Counted from the stretch's first letter, positions 26,734-36,529 are shown. The stretch is 64,000 nucleotides of DNA from Sphingomonas cremea (GCF_021502585.1 NZ_JAKFGM010000001.1:744001-808000); one strand, 5' to 3'. Numbers and translations: made by a program. The notes: generated by a model not told the origin, from the sequence alone.

Positions 26734-29402
26734 TAGAATTGAGTTCCTACATTGAATGAGAAGAGCTTTGTTTCATCGCCTTCCTGCTTCAGCAGGGCTT
26801 TGGCAATGTCGATACGCAGCGGACCGAACGGAGATACCCAGTTGACCCCAAAGCCAACTGACAGTCGGGGCTTGGCCGAATTCCCCTGGAAGAATTCCTT
26901 GAAGCCAGACCCCGGAACATAGGTGAAGCCGGTGTTGCAGGTCTGGCCTGGCAATAAAATCTGCACCTGAGGGGCACTGCCTTCATCCGAGTTGTCCGGC
27001 TCGGTGCAGGTTCCCGGAACGTCGAGCAAGTCCGGCGTAGTCAGTTTCCAGACCGACCCGATATCGACGAACGCCGAAGGACGAAGTCCCAGATTCTTTA
27101 GAGCAGAGGTAGCCGGGAATTCGACTTCGAGCCGTCCCATATAATAGGCCTTGCCGCCAAGCGCATCGGTGAACAGGCTGTCTGACGTATCTACCTCGGT
27201 GGGCGTTGTATAAGCGAAACGTACGACGCGGGGGCCGATGCCGCGAATATCGAATCCGCGCATGGTCGGGCCGAAGAAGCGGTCGCTGATGCGGATCGGA
27301 TCTTGTCCCACTTCGTCAGATTTCTCCAGCGAATGGATATAGCCACCTTCGCCATGGATCGAGAGGATGAAGCCCATCGGGAGGCCGATGAATTTCGTCG
27401 CATCCAGCCGCGTGCGGATGTATTTCACGTCGCCGCCCAAGCCAGCAAAATCCTGGCCCCAAACGATGCGTTGGCCGCGGGTCGGGCGAACGCTGTTAGT
27501 ATCGTCATAGGCGACGGTATGACCGATGGCTGAGGTCAGTCGCTTGCCCAGTTCCTGGCAGAGATAGCGGCCGGCTTTGAGCGGGTTACACACCGTCGGG
27601 AGTGGACCATCGCCGTCCGGATCGGTGAAGAAGGTACCCTTGTCGAGCGTGATATTGTCGCGGATGAGCGAATAACGGGTGCCGAAACTAATATATTCGG
27701 TGACCGGGAATCCAAGCCGGATCGCGCCACCGATCGAGTTCTGACCATAGGTCTGGTTGCGATCGCCGCTCGCGTCGAAATTGAAGCTATTATAGGTGCG
27801 GTAAAAGATTTCGCCGCCCAACAAGACGTTCTTGTCGAACAGGAAAGGCTCGGTAAAACCGGCCGAAATCGACTTGGCATACTTCGAGTAGCTCACGCCG
27901 GTCTGGAGCTGTTGGCCCTTGCCCATGAAATTGCGCTGGGTGATCGACGTTGAAAGGATGAACCGCTCTAGGCTGGAATAGCCGGCGGACAGCTCAAGCT
28001 GGCCGGTCGATTTTTCCTCAACGTCGACGTTGAGAACAACCCGGTCGTTTGAAGAGCCTTGTGCCTGCTTGATCTCCAGATTTTCCTGGAAGAAGCCGAG
28101 ACTCTGAATTCGATCCTGGCTGCGCTTGACCTTGAAGGCATTGAAAGCGTCGCCCTCGTTCAGGCGGAATTCGCGGCGAATGACCTTGTCGCGCGTAACC
28201 GTGTTGCCCTGAATGTTGATCCGCTCAACGTAGACACGCGGAGTTTCGCCGACGCGGAAGGTGAGATTCATCTCTCGCTTTTCGGCGTCACGGTCGAATG
28301 ACGGAGAAACATCGGCGAAGGCATATCCCCTCGCCCCGGCCAGTTCGTTGAGGCCGGTGACGGTGTCCTCGACGAGCTTTGCGTTGAACCAGTTACCCGG
28401 CTTGATCTTGACGATAGATTTGACGAAGTCGGCGTTGAAATCGCGGAGCTCGCTTTCGGCCTCGACCGTACCGAATTTATAGCGAGGCCCTTCTTCCACC
28501 ACATAAGTGATGATGAAGTCCTTGCGGTCCGGGGTCAGCTCGGCCAGCGCAGAGACGACGCGGAAGTCAGCGTAACCCTGGGTCAGGTAATAGGCGCGCA
28601 GCTTTTGCTGGTCGGCGGCAAGTCGGTCCGGGTCGTAGCTGTCGTTCGACTTGAAGAAGCCGAGCAGGCCGCCAGCTTCCTTCGTGTACATTTCCTTGCG
28701 CAGCCGGCCGTCCGAATATTCCTCGTTGCCGATAATATTGATGGCGCGGACCTTGGACTTGTCGCCTTCGCTGATTTCGAAGATCAGGTCGACGCGATTT
28801 TGGTCCAGCTGCACAATCTTGGGCTCGACAGACGCAGCGAATCGGCCCTGGCGACGATAAAGCTCTATGATCCGGTCGACGTCGGCACGAACCTTGGACC
28901 GGGTAAAGATTTGGCGAGGAGCCAGCTTGATTTCCGGGGTGATCTTGTCGTTCTTGATCCGCTTGTTGCCCTCGAGGACAATGCGGTTGATGACCGGGTT
29001 CTCGCGGATCGTAATCACCAAATTGCCCGTATCCGCGCCAGTGATCACGACGTCGGCGAACAATTCGGTCGCGTAGAGGTCCTTCAGCGCCTGGTCGAGT
29101 GTCTCAGCCGTATAGCTCTGACCTGGCGAGAGGGAGGCATAGCTGCGAACGGTTTCGGGCTCGAGCCGCTCCGCCCCCACGACCTTGATCGACCGGATCG
29201 TGCCAGTTGTGGCAGCCGGGACAGGCGCCAGTTCGGGCGTCGGCTGAACTGCCTCCGGTGCCGGCTGCGCCGCTGCCGGGGCAGTCTGCGCAGTAGGAGC
29301 TGATTCCTGGGCCAGGATGGGTGCGGACCAGCCGCCAAGGATGGTACCGACCAGAAAAACTCTGCCCATCCGCTTGGTAAATTGAGTACTGCTGGAACTC
29401 AC
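26733..29402 (-). CDS. bamA: Outer membrane protein assembly factor BamA
   Basis: Central BAM-complex insertase for outer-membrane beta-barrels, 889 residues. The GTG at 29402 is preferred: a GGGGA site lies just upstream and it gives a signal peptide ending APILAQ. A Pro/Ala-rich linker (about 40 residues) is followed by five POTRA domains, including IVLEGNKRIKNDKI and VYVERINIQGNTVTRDKVI, then a 16-strand barrel with the conserved substrate-exit RGF motif (MRGFDIRG). It ends NVGTQF with the terminal aromatic residue. Located between rseP and skp. Confidence 0.95.
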   Translation of the reverse strand: MSSSSTQFTKRMGRVFLVGTILGGWSAPILAQESAPTAQTAPAAAQPAPEAVQPTPELAPVPAATTGTIRSIKVVGAERLEPETVRSYASLSPGQSYTAETLDQALKDLYATELFADVVITGADTGNLVITIRENPVINRIVLEGNKRIKNDKITPEIKLAPRQIFTRSKVRADVDRIIELYRRQGRFAASVEPKIVQLDQNRVDLIFEISEGDKSKVRAINIIGNEEYSDGRLRKEMYTKEAGGLLGFFKSNDSYDPDRLAADQQKLRAYYLTQGYADFRVVSALAELTPDRKDFIITYVVEEGPRYKFGTVEAESELRDFNADFVKSIVKIKPGNWFNAKLVEDTVTGLNELAGARGYAFADVSPSFDRDAEKREMNLTFRVGETPRVYVERINIQGNTVTRDKVIRREFRLNEGDAFNAFKVKRSQDRIQSLGFFQENLEIKQAQGSSNDRVVLNVDVEEKSTGQLELSAGYSSLERFILSTSITQRNFMGKGQQLQTGVSYSKYAKSISAGFTEPFLFDKNVLLGGEIFYRTYNSFNFDASGDRNQTYGQNSIGGAIRLGFPVTEYISFGTRYSLIRDNITLDKGTFFTDPDGDGPLPTVCNPLKAGRYLCQELGKRLTSAIGHTVAYDDTNSVRPTRGQRIVWGQDFAGLGGDVKYIRTRLDATKFIGLPMGFILSIHGEGGYIHSLEKSDEVGQDPIRISDRFFGPTMRGFDIRGIGPRVVRFAYTTPTEVDTSDSLFTDALGGKAYYMGRLEVEFPATSALKNLGLRPSAFVDIGSVWKLTTPDLLDVPGTCTEPDNSDEGSAPQVQILLPGQTCNTGFTYVPGSGFKEFFQGNSAKPRLSVGFGVNWVSPFGPLRIDIAKALLKQEGDETKLFSFNVGTQF

Positions 29403-29475
29403 GCTTCCCCGCCTATGTTGCTTGGCGGCTCCTTCAACGGCGCCGCAGATGATGCCTAGCCCTGCCCCAACCAAT

Positions 29476-30606
29476 CTATCCAATCAAGCGCCCAAGTCGC
29501 TCAAACAGCCCGAAAGTCGCTAAGTCATTGACTGTGGTGAAAAGGAGCAACGCCAGAAGGAGTGCCAGGCCTCCACGAAACGCCCAATCCTGTGCCCTTT
29601 CGCTAACCGGCCGGCGCCTGATCGCCTCCGCTGCGTAAAAGACGAGGTGACCTCCATCGAGCATAGGAACTGGCAAGAGATTGATGAACCCGAGATTTAT
29701 GGAGAACAACGCCAGCAAGTAAGTGAAGTCGAAAATGCCTAGGCTCGCTTGCTGGCCGGCGACCTGGGCCATTCTCAAAGGTCCGCCAACCTCCTTCACA
29801 GATCGCTGGCCCATGACGATCTGGCCTACGACATCAACGATTGATCGCGTGATTTTGGCGGTCACCACCGTTGCCGCGGGAACGGCCTCGAAGATCGACA
29901 TCCGGTCGAAGTTCGGTTCGGGCGGCATCAACCCCAGCAAGCCTATTTGATAGGTTTGCCCGAATTCGTCGGCGCGCTGCTCCGTCCCGATGCGCGCATT
30001 GGTCGATCGAATTGACCCTTCGCGTTCGAAGCGGATAATTACTTCTTCGTTCGGCCGGATCGAGACGATCCTCCGCAAATCTTCGAATGAGGCCGTCTCC
30101 TGACCTGCGATGCTCAAGATTCGGTCGCCGGTGACGAGGCCGATGCTTGCCGCGGTGCTACCGGACTGGACACCTCCGGCAACAGGTGGCGTGTTCGGCA
30201 TTCCGAACGCCAGGAAAAATGTAGCGAATATGACGATCGCAAGAATGAAATTGGCTACGGGGCCAGCAAGCACGATCAAGAAACGTTGCCACCAGGGCCT
30301 GAGGTGGAAGGCGCCGGATCGCAATTCCGGTGCAAGATCGGCATGGGAATCGGCTTGGCTTGCCGGATTCATGTCGCCGACAAAACGGACATAGCCGCCG
30401 AGCGGCAACCAGCCGATTTTCCAGCGCGTGCCCCGCTTGTCGGTCCAGCCAGCGACCTCGTGCCCGAAACCGATTGAAAATTGCTCGGCGCCGACGCCGA
30501 ACAGGCGCGCGACCCAATAATGCCCAAGTTCGTGAAACAGCACGAGTGGCCCGATCGCGCACAAAAATGCGATCGCTACGAACCACAGCGGCGGCTGGGC
30601 GAGCAT
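29476..30606 (-). CDS. rseP: RIP metalloprotease RseP (site-2 protease)
   Basis: Intramembrane zinc protease that releases envelope-stress sigma factors by cutting anti-sigma proteins; 376 residues. HELGH near residue 26 is the zinc site in the first membrane helix, and NLLPVPMLDGGHL near residue 310 supplies the third ligand. Only one PDZ domain (GGVQSGSTAASIGLVTGDRIL) is evident between them, against two in E. coli, as usual in Alphaproteobacteria. Start overlaps the dxr stop. Confidence 0.95.
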   Translation of the reverse strand: MLAQPPLWFVAIAFLCAIGPLVLFHELGHYWVARLFGVGAEQFSIGFGHEVAGWTDKRGTRWKIGWLPLGGYVRFVGDMNPASQADSHADLAPELRSGAFHLRPWWQRFLIVLAGPVANFILAIVIFATFFLAFGMPNTPPVAGGVQSGSTAASIGLVTGDRILSIAGQETASFEDLRRIVSIRPNEEVIIRFEREGSIRSTNARIGTEQRADEFGQTYQIGLLGLMPPEPNFDRMSIFEAVPAATVVTAKITRSIVDVVGQIVMGQRSVKEVGGPLRMAQVAGQQASLGIFDFTYLLALFSINLGFINLLPVPMLDGGHLVFYAAEAIRRRPVSERAQDWAFRGGLALLLALLLFTTVNDLATFGLFERLGRLIG

Positions 30607-31769
30607 CAGGCGGCCATTTCGCTCATCAGAACCCCGGACAATGCCCTCGCAGATCGGTCGATGTCGATCACTTCGGCGATGGACCGGGGCGCGGCTGCGC
30701 TCGTCCGAGCTAATGTTTGCTCAACAGTCCGGACAATGTCCAGGAAGCCGATCCGGCGGCCAAGGAAAGCTGCGACCGCCTCCTCATTGGCGGCGTTGAG
30801 AACGATCGGCGCCGCCCCGCCGGCCTCCAGCGCTTCTCGAGCTACCTGCAAGGCCGGAAATCGATCGAAATCAGGCATTTCGAACGTCAAAGACCCGATC
30901 CGTGAAAGATCAAGCGTCTCGGCGGGAGTTTCCATCCGTTCCGGGTATGCGAGGGCGTGAGCGATGGGAATGCGCATGTCAGGGCTGCCTAGCTGGGCAA
31001 GCACCGACCCGTCCACATATTCGACCATCGAATGAATGACCGATTGAGGATGAACAATAATTTCGATCCGGCGGCTCGGCACGCCAAAGAGGTGATGTGC
31101 TTCGATGAGCTCAAGGCCCTTGTTCATCATCGTGGCTGAGTCGACGCTGATCTTGGCGCCCATCGACCAGTTGGGATGCGCAACCGCCTGCTCAGGCGTC
31201 ATCGCCGCCATCTGGTCGCGGCTCCGGTCCCGGAACGGTCCTCCGCTGGCAGTCAGGATCAATTTTGCGACGTCGCAAGAGCGAGTATCAGCAAGACACT
31301 GGAAAATAGCGTTATGTTCGCTATCCACCGGCAGGATTGCTGCTCCTGATGCGCGTGCAGCGGCGATCATCAGTTCGCCTGCCGTAACGAGCGCTTCCTT
31401 ATTGGCCAGTGCCACAGTCCGCCCAGCCTCGATCGCCGCCATTACCGGCTCCAGGCCGGCACATCCGACGATAGCGGCCATGACCCATTCGGCTTCGCCT
31501 GCGGCTGCCTCGGCCAGCGCCTCTCGTCCACTGCCGGCCCGGCAAACGCTGCCCTCGAGGCGCTGCTCGAGCTCGGGAAGCAGTGCGGCGTCATCGATCA
31601 CCGCGAGCTTGGCGCCCGTCCGCTTGGCAGCATCGGCCAGCGCAGCCACATTGCGCGCAGCGGTCAAGGCGATCACCTCGAAGCGATCAGGATGGCGCTC
31701 AATCAGATCCAATGTGGAACTACCCACTGACCCCGTCGCGCCGAGGATCGAGACGCGCCGCCGGCTCAT
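30606..31769 (-). CDS. dxr: 1-deoxy-D-xylulose 5-phosphate reductoisomerase
   Basis: Second step of the MEP isoprenoid pathway, making MEP from DXP with NADPH. It is 387 residues from the ATG at 31769, which overlaps the cdsA stop as ATGA; a TTG two codons earlier is less likely. NADPH-binding GATGSVGSSTLDL opens the protein. Metal and substrate motifs PVDSEHNA, LTASGGPFR and NWSMGAKISVDSATMMNKG are intact. It feeds uppS two genes upstream. Confidence 0.97.
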   Translation of the reverse strand: MSRRRVSILGATGSVGSSTLDLIERHPDRFEVIALTAARNVAALADAAKRTGAKLAVIDDAALLPELEQRLEGSVCRAGSGREALAEAAAGEAEWVMAAIVGCAGLEPVMAAIEAGRTVALANKEALVTAGELMIAAARASGAAILPVDSEHNAIFQCLADTRSCDVAKLILTASGGPFRDRSRDQMAAMTPEQAVAHPNWSMGAKISVDSATMMNKGLELIEAHHLFGVPSRRIEIIVHPQSVIHSMVEYVDGSVLAQLGSPDMRIPIAHALAYPERMETPAETLDLSRIGSLTFEMPDFDRFPALQVAREALEAGGAAPIVLNAANEEAVAAFLGRRIGFLDIVRTVEQTLARTSAAAPRSIAEVIDIDRSARALSGVLMSEMAA

Positions 31770-32413
31770 AGCCAACCCGACAACATTAGGGCGGCAGTGA
31801 GAACGGCAACCGGAACAAGCCCGTCGAGCCGGTCAAGCAACCCGCCATGGCCCGGCAGCCAAGTACCGCTGTCCTTGACCCCCGCGCGGCGCTTGAGCCC
31901 GCTCTCGAACAAGTCACCGAGCTGTGCCGCAATCGCAAACGGGACCGCCAGCCACAGCAAAACCGCCGGGAGGCCGACCATGTTCGCCCAAGCCCCTGCA
32001 ATAACGGCAGCGCTGGCGACACCACCGACCAAGCCTGCAATCGTCTTGTTTGGGCTAATCGATGGTGCAAGTTTTGGCCCGCCGATGGCGCGCCCGGCGA
32101 AATAGGCGCCGATGTCCGTCGACCAGACGACGAGAAATACCCAGATTAGGAGGTCGAAGCTCTTGCCAATGCCCTGAAACTCTGCCCGCTCGCGTATCCA
32201 CAGCAGCGAGATGGCGGGCAGCAGGCAATAGATGAAGCCGAGCAGCTTCCAGCCAAAGCTCCATCGCGCGACGATACGCGACCATTCGACGTACATGATC
32301 GTCGCAACGGCCGCTACGAGGATCGCAAAGGGCCAGCCGCCGAGCAGCGCCGCAACCAGCGCAATTAGGATCAGGACGATTCCCACTGCGGTGCGGGTGG
32401 CCAATTCCTTCAT
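31766..32413 (-). CDS. cdsA: Phosphatidate cytidylyltransferase
   Basis: Makes CDP-diacylglycerol from phosphatidate and CTP, the precursor of all phospholipids and substrate for pssA further along. It has 215 residues, shorter than the E. coli enzyme, with about six membrane helices. The CDS signature is visible as KRRAGVKDSGTWLPGHGGLLDRLDG at the C-terminus, with SPNKTIAG earlier. The start overlaps the uppS stop. Confidence 0.94.
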   Translation of the reverse strand: MKELATRTAVGIVLILIALVAALLGGWPFAILVAAVATIMYVEWSRIVARWSFGWKLLGFIYCLLPAISLLWIRERAEFQGIGKSFDLLIWVFLVVWSTDIGAYFAGRAIGGPKLAPSISPNKTIAGLVGGVASAAVIAGAWANMVGLPAVLLWLAVPFAIAAQLGDLFESGLKRRAGVKDSGTWLPGHGGLLDRLDGLVPVAVLTAALMLSGWL

Positions 32414-33162
32414 CGGCCACCAAACCGGCGCTGCCGGCCCGCAAATTCTTGAAGCGCTGCGTTGAGGGCGGTCTCGTCAAAGTCGGGCCACAAAGTGTCG
32501 GTGAACACCAGTTCGGCATAAGCCGATTGCCAAAGCAGGAAATTGGACAATCGCTTTTCACCCGATGTCCGGATCAAAAGGTCAAGTTCGGGAAGATCGC
32601 TCGTCATCAACTCCATGCCGAGCTTGGCCTCGTCTATTTCGGCCGGATCAAGCTTGCCGTCTTTGGCTTGCATCGCAAGCTTGCGAGCAGCGGCGGCGAT
32701 TTCGCTGCGAGCACCGTAGTTTAGCGCTACTACCAACGTCAGCCGGCGATTGTGCGCGGTCCGCTCCACGGCCCGCTCAAGGCGCTCTACAAGCTGTGGG
32801 CCAAAGGCCTTGTGGTCGCCGATCAGGCGAAGCCGAACACCTTCCCGCTCCAATTCGTCGAGCTCGCGCTCCAAATAATAGCCTAGCAGGCCCTTCAGGT
32901 CGCTGACCTCTTCTTCCGACCGACGCCAATTCTCCGAAGAAAACGCATAGAGAGTAAGGACTTCAACGCCGGATTTTACAGCTGCCCGCAAAACCTTGCG
33001 AACAGCTTCCGCCCCTGCGCGGTGGCCGGCGACACGTGGCAGACCACGCTTGGAAGCCCACCGGCCATTGCCGTCCATAATGATCGCGACATGGCGAGGA
33101 ACAACTCCTCCTGCACTGCCGTGCAAAGGCGCCCCCCCGGTCGCGGCGGGCTGGGATGTCAC
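32410..33162 (-). CDS. uppS: Isoprenyl transferase (undecaprenyl diphosphate synthase)
   Basis: cis-prenyltransferase producing the C55 lipid carrier for peptidoglycan and other glycans; 250 residues. The active-site Asp is in [14 protein letters not shown] near residue 29. The substrate motif GHRAGAEAV and the C-terminal [19 protein letters not shown] and ELVFTD motifs are all present. Start overlaps the frr stop (ATGA) and the stop overlaps cdsA. Confidence 0.96.
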   Translation of the reverse strand: MTSQPAATGGAPLHGSAGGVVPRHVAIIMDGNGRWASKRGLPRVAGHRAGAEAVRKVLRAAVKSGVEVLTLYAFSSENWRRSEEEVSDLKGLLGYYLERELDELEREGVRLRLIGDHKAFGPQLVERLERAVERTAHNRRLTLVVALNYGARSEIAAAARKLAMQAKDGKLDPAEIDEAKLGMELMTSDLPELDLLIRTSGEKRLSNFLLWQSAYAELVFTDTLWPDFDETALNAALQEFAGRQRRFGGR

Positions 33163-33716
33163 TTGCCGAGGATTTCCTGTTCCTTCGCATGTGCGGCGGC
33201 ATCGATGTCCTTGATCGTGTCGTCGGTCATCTTCTGCACTTCGGTGCCAAGCCGCTTGTGCTCGTCCTCGCTGATCTCGTGCTTTTTCTCGTCGGTCTTC
33301 AGTGCGTCCATTCCGTCGCGGCGAACATTGCGGACGGCAATGCGCGCCTTTTCCGCATATTGGCCGGCAAGCTTGGCGAGTTCCTTTCGCCGTTCCTCGG
33401 TCAGCTCCGGAATTGGCAGGCGGATCATCTGACCATCGGTGATGGGGTTGATGCCGAGACCGGCATTGCGGATCGCCTTTTCCACCGCGCTGACGTTGCT
33501 ACGGTCCCAGACCTGCACCGAAATCGTCCGCGGTTCAGGTACCGATACCGTTGCGACCTGGTTGATCGGCATGTTGGCGCCATAAACCTCGACTGCAATC
33601 GGGTCGAGCAACGCCGTTGAGGCACGCCCGGTTCGAAGACCGGCGAGATCGTGCTTCAGCACCTCCAGCGCGCCGTGCATCCGGCGGTTGATATCGTTCT
33701 TGTCGTAGGCGGGCAT
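33159..33716 (-). CDS. frr: Ribosome recycling factor
   Basis: Releases the ribosome from mRNA after termination together with EF-G; 185 residues, the exact family length. LRTGRAS and [28 protein letters not shown] are hallmark segments, and the C-terminal half is the long helical domain ending [10 protein letters not shown]. It starts 3 bases after the pyrH stop, so it is read with pyrH. Confidence 0.97.
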   Translation of the reverse strand: MPAYDKNDINRRMHGALEVLKHDLAGLRTGRASTALLDPIAVEVYGANMPINQVATVSVPEPRTISVQVWDRSNVSAVEKAIRNAGLGINPITDGQMIRLPIPELTEERRKELAKLAGQYAEKARIAVRNVRRDGMDALKTDEKKHEISEDEHKRLGTEVQKMTDDTIKDIDAAAHAKEQEILGK

Positions 33717-33719
33717 CCT

Positions 33720-34442
33720 CTACTCCTCGTTCTGAACGATCGTCGCGATCCCACGTCCGGCGAGCACCTCTGCGAGGTTTCCGGGCTGCCGGATATTGAA
33801 CACGACGATCGGAATCTTGTTGTCGCGGCAAAGCGCGACGGCGCTGGCGTCCATCACCTTGAGGTCGTCCGCCAGGACCCGGTTAAAACTGAGGCTGTCA
33901 TAACGCGTGGCGCCGGCCACTTTCTTCGGATCGGCATCATAAACGCCGTCGACGCTGGTGCCCTTGAACAATGCGTCACAACCCATCTCCGCGGCGCGCA
34001 GTGCAGCGGCGGTGTCGGTGGTGAAATAGGGATTGCCTGTGCCGGCGGCGAAGATGACGATTCGGCCTTTCTCCATGTGCCGCATGGCACGGCGCCGAAT
34101 GTAAGGCTCACACACGCTCGACATCGGAATGGCCGACTGCACACGTGTGTCGACCCCGATCTTTTCGAGTGCATTCTGGACCGCCAATGCGTTCATCACG
34201 GTCGCCAGCATGCCCATATAGTCGCCTGTCGCCCGGTCAAAGCCCTGGGCGGCACCAGCGATTCCGCGGAAGATATTGCCGCCACCCACAACCAGGCAGA
34301 GTTCGTGGCCGGCTTCCTTGGCCGCTGCGATTTCTCCAGCCATGCTGGCTACTGTTGCCGGGTCAATGCCGAATTGGCCCTGGCCCATCAACGCCTCGCC
34401 CGACAGCTTCAGCAGGATGCGATGGAAGCGAGGTCGGGGCAT
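33720..34442 (-). CDS. pyrH: Uridylate kinase
   Basis: Bacterial UMP kinase of the amino-acid-kinase fold, 240 residues from the ATG at 34442, which has GAGGAAT upstream; a TTG at 34451 is an alternative. Motifs [10 protein letters not shown] (nucleotide binding) and [10 protein letters not shown] are typical. The C-terminal [12 protein letters not shown] is also characteristic. It lies between tsf and frr as in most Proteobacteria. An imperfect 13-base-pair hairpin lies in the gap after tsf. Confidence 0.96.
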   Translation of the reverse strand: MPRPRFHRILLKLSGEALMGQGQFGIDPATVASMAGEIAAAKEAGHELCLVVGGGNIFRGIAGAAQGFDRATGDYMGMLATVMNALAVQNALEKIGVDTRVQSAIPMSSVCEPYIRRRAMRHMEKGRIVIFAAGTGNPYFTTDTAAALRAAEMGCDALFKGTSVDGVYDADPKKVAGATRYDSLSFNRVLADDLKVMDASAVALCRDNKIPIVVFNIRQPGNLAEVLAGRGIATIVQNEE

Positions 34443-34478
34443 TCGTGGCAATTCCTCTCATCTGGCCCGGATACGCGA

Positions 34479-34513
34479 AGGGGCGGATGCGCTCTTACGG
34501 CGCACCCGCCCCT
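34479..34513 (-). terminator. Hairpin between tsf and pyrH (attenuator or RNA-stability element)
   Basis: AGGGGCGG pairs with CCGCCCCT and TGCGC with GCGCA around one A/C mismatch, with a seven-base loop. No T-run follows in the direction of transcription, so it is more likely a partial attenuator or a 3'-end stabilising stem than a full intrinsic terminator. Confidence 0.45.
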
Positions 34514-34549
34514 CTGCCAACCGCATTTCACTGCAGCAAGCTGCGCTGA

Positions 34550-35494
34550 TTAGGCGACCGGCTCGTCCTTCTTGACGCCGGCGGCGGCGGCTACTTCGGC
34601 CGCGAAGTCGCTCTCGGCCTTCTCGATGCCTTCGCCAAGCTGGAAGCGCTCGAACGCCTTCAAGGTGATCGGCGAACCGGCGTCCTTGCCCGCCTGGGCT
34701 ACGACGTCGGCGACCGGGGTCTTGTTGTCGATTACGAAAAGCTGGCTGAGCAGAGCATTTTCCTTGCGGAACTTTGCAATGCCGCCCTCAACCATCTTCT
34801 CGACGATGTTGGCCGGCTTGCCGCTTTCCTTGGCCTTTTCGGTTGCGATTGCGCGCTCGCGCTCAACCAGCGCCGGATCGAGACCCTCGGCGTCAAGCGC
34901 CAGCGGATTGGCCGCGGCAATGTGCATCGCGATCTGCTTACCCAGCGCTTGCAGCGTCTCTGCCGGAGCACCGCTCTCCAGCGCGACCAGCACGCCGATC
35001 TTGCCCATGCCGGGAGCAACCGAATTGTGGACATAGCTGACCACGGCGCCTTCAGCGACCTCTAGCACCGCGGTGCGCCGCAGCGACTGGTTCTCGCCAA
35101 TGGTGGCGATGTTGTCGGTCAGCTTCTCTTCGACGGTTCCGCCGGTCGGATAGGCGGCGCCCTTCAACGCCTCGACGTCGCCGCCGGTACTCAGCGCCAG
35201 CTGTGAGACATTGCGGACAAATTCCTGGAATTGCTCGTTCTTGGCGACGAAGTCGGTTTCAGAGTTGACCTCGACCACAGCGCCCTTGGCACCCTCGACC
35301 GCGACGCCAACAAGGCCTTCGGCAGCAGTGCGGCCGGCCTTCTTCGCGGCGGCGGCGAGGCCCTTGGCACGCAGCCAGTCGACCGACGCTTCCATTTCGC
35401 CCTGGTTCTCTGCCAGCGCCTTCTTGCAATCCATCATGCCGGCGCCCGTGCGCTCGCGCAGTTCCTTCACCGAAGCGGCGGTGATCTCAGCCAT
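34550..35494 (-). CDS. tsf: Elongation factor Ts
   Basis: Guanine-nucleotide exchange factor for EF-Tu, 314 residues. The N-terminal UBA-like domain [21 protein letters not shown] is unmistakable. [14 protein letters not shown] marks the conserved core, and the dimerisation subdomain and C-terminal module follow. The GGAGG site stands 9 bases before the ATG. It follows rpsB with an 86-base gap that holds a strong hairpin. Confidence 0.97.
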   Translation of the reverse strand: MAEITAASVKELRERTGAGMMDCKKALAENQGEMEASVDWLRAKGLAAAAKKAGRTAAEGLVGVAVEGAKGAVVEVNSETDFVAKNEQFQEFVRNVSQLALSTGGDVEALKGAAYPTGGTVEEKLTDNIATIGENQSLRRTAVLEVAEGAVVSYVHNSVAPGMGKIGVLVALESGAPAETLQALGKQIAMHIAAANPLALDAEGLDPALVERERAIATEKAKESGKPANIVEKMVEGGIAKFRKENALLSQLFVIDNKTPVADVVAQAGKDAGSPITLKAFERFQLGEGIEKAESDFAAEVAAAAGVKKDEPVA

Positions 35495-35520
35495 GATTCA
35501 AACCTCCAAAATGGGAAAAT

Positions 35521-35560
35521 GGGGCGCGTCGCGGGATATTTCACCCCCGCGACGCGCCCC
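35521..35560 (-). terminator. Strong hairpin between rpsB and tsf
   Basis: A perfect 15-base-pair stem (GGGGCGCGTCGCGGG with its complement) and a ten-base loop. On the minus strand it is followed by ATTTTCCCATTTT and then the tsf ribosome site. This fits a leaky terminator that lowers tsf-cluster transcription relative to rpsB. Confidence 0.65.
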
Positions 35561-35580
35561 GAATATTGGTCGCGAAGGGC

Positions 35581-36336
35581 TTAAGCCTCGAGCGCGGCTT
35601 CCGCCGGCGGCTCGGCCATCGCACCGATGTCCTCGCCTCGCGCTGCAGCGCCGCCGGTTTTGCCAGCGTTCGCGGCATTGGCGATCGCCTCGCAATAAAG
35701 GCGGATTGCGCGGCTGGCGTCGTCGTTGCCCGGAACCGGGAATGCGATGCCCTGCGGGTTCGAGTTGGAATCGAGGATGGCAATGACCGGGATGCCCAAA
35801 ACATTGGCTTCCTTGATCGCCAGCTCTTCCTTGTTGGTGTCGATGACGAACATCACGTCGGGAAGGCCGCCCATGTCGCGAATACCGCCCAGGCTGTTCT
35901 CCAGCTTGTCGCGCTCGCGCGTAAGCTGGAGCACTTCCTTCTTGGTTAGTCCGGCGGTGTCACCCGACAGCTGCTCCTCAAGGCTCTTGAAGCGCTTGAT
36001 CGAGTTGGAAATGGTCTTCCAGTTGGTCAGCATGCCGCCGAGCCAACGGTGATTGACGAAATGCTGGCCGGATGCGCGGGCGGCTTCGGCCACCGCGTCC
36101 TGGGCCTGGCGCTTGGTGCCGACAAACAGGACCTTACCGCCACGGGCAACTGTCTGCTGCACGAAGTCGAGCGCACGAGCGAACAGCGGAACGCTTTGCG
36201 ACAGGTCGATAATGTGGACCCCGTTGCGGTCGCCGAACAGGTACGGCTTCATCCGCGGGTTCCAACGGTGGGTCTGGTGGCCGAAATGTGCGCCGGCCTC
36301 GAGCAATTGCTGCATGGTGACGACGGTAGTCGCCAT
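35581..36336 (-). CDS. rpsB: 30S ribosomal protein S2
   Basis: Small-subunit ribosomal protein S2, 251 residues. [21 protein letters not shown] near the N-terminus and [16 protein letters not shown] are the family signatures. [19 protein letters not shown] lies in the central part. The C-terminal Ala/Glu-rich tail is unstructured. The ribosome site AAGGAGAT is excellent. It is first of the eleven-gene leftward cluster and has its own promoter at 36432-36460. Confidence 0.98.
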   Translation of the reverse strand: MATTVVTMQQLLEAGAHFGHQTHRWNPRMKPYLFGDRNGVHIIDLSQSVPLFARALDFVQQTVARGGKVLFVGTKRQAQDAVAEAARASGQHFVNHRWLGGMLTNWKTISNSIKRFKSLEEQLSGDTAGLTKKEVLQLTRERDKLENSLGGIRDMGGLPDVMFVIDTNKEELAIKEANVLGIPVIAILDSNSNPQGIAFPVPGNDDASRAIRLYCEAIANAANAGKTGGAAARGEDIGAMAEPPAEAALEA

Positions 36337-36431
36337 AGGGATATCTCCTTGCGGTTATGCCTCGGCGGATCCGAGTAACCGGGCTTTCGTCCGGCACCGC
36401 TATGATTGAACCCGCCTGTGGGATGGCGCGG

Positions 36432-36460
36432 CCCCTAGCCGATGAAGCCTGTCATTTCAA
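36432..36460 (-). promoter_or_regulatory. Predicted promoter of rpsB
   Basis: On the minus strand: TTGAAA (36455-36460), 17 bases, TAGGGG (36432-36437), about 95 bases before the S2 start. It has the same form as the rpmE promoter. It is separate from the two LexA-type boxes, which lie upstream on the other side. Confidence 0.55.
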
Positions 36461-36477
36461 GCGCTTCGGCCAAATGA

Positions 36478-36492
36478 GAACATAAAAGGAAC
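36478..36492 (+). promoter_or_regulatory. LexA-type SOS box 1
   Basis: GAAC-N7-GAAC with an AT-rich spacer (ATAAAAG), exactly the direct-repeat operator of alphaproteobacterial LexA (GTTC-N7-GTTC on the other strand). It lies just upstream of the TTGACA at 36501. Confidence 0.7.
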
Positions 36493-36500
36493 GATATCGC

Positions 36501-36529
36501 TTGACAGAGATAGAACATTTATAGAACAT
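36501..36529 (+). promoter_or_regulatory. Predicted SOS-controlled promoter of the small membrane protein gene
   Basis: A consensus TTGACA at 36501-36506 points rightward. The -10 is not clear-cut: GAACAT at 17 bases and TAGAAC at 15 bases are both possible, and both fall inside the second LexA-type box. A repressor bound there would block RNA polymerase. The start of the small ORF lies about 75-80 bases downstream. Confidence 0.5.
36513..36527 (+). promoter_or_regulatory. LexA-type SOS box 2
   Basis: A second GAAC-N7-GAAC (spacer ATTTATA), 35 bases after the first, overlapping the expected -10 region. Two perfect boxes this close in a GC-rich genome are unlikely by chance. Confidence 0.75.

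Noticed and set aside
29403-29483. Longer bamA start overlapping rseP
   Set aside because: The signal peptide fits only the later starts, and GTG 29402 has a ribosome site directly upstream.
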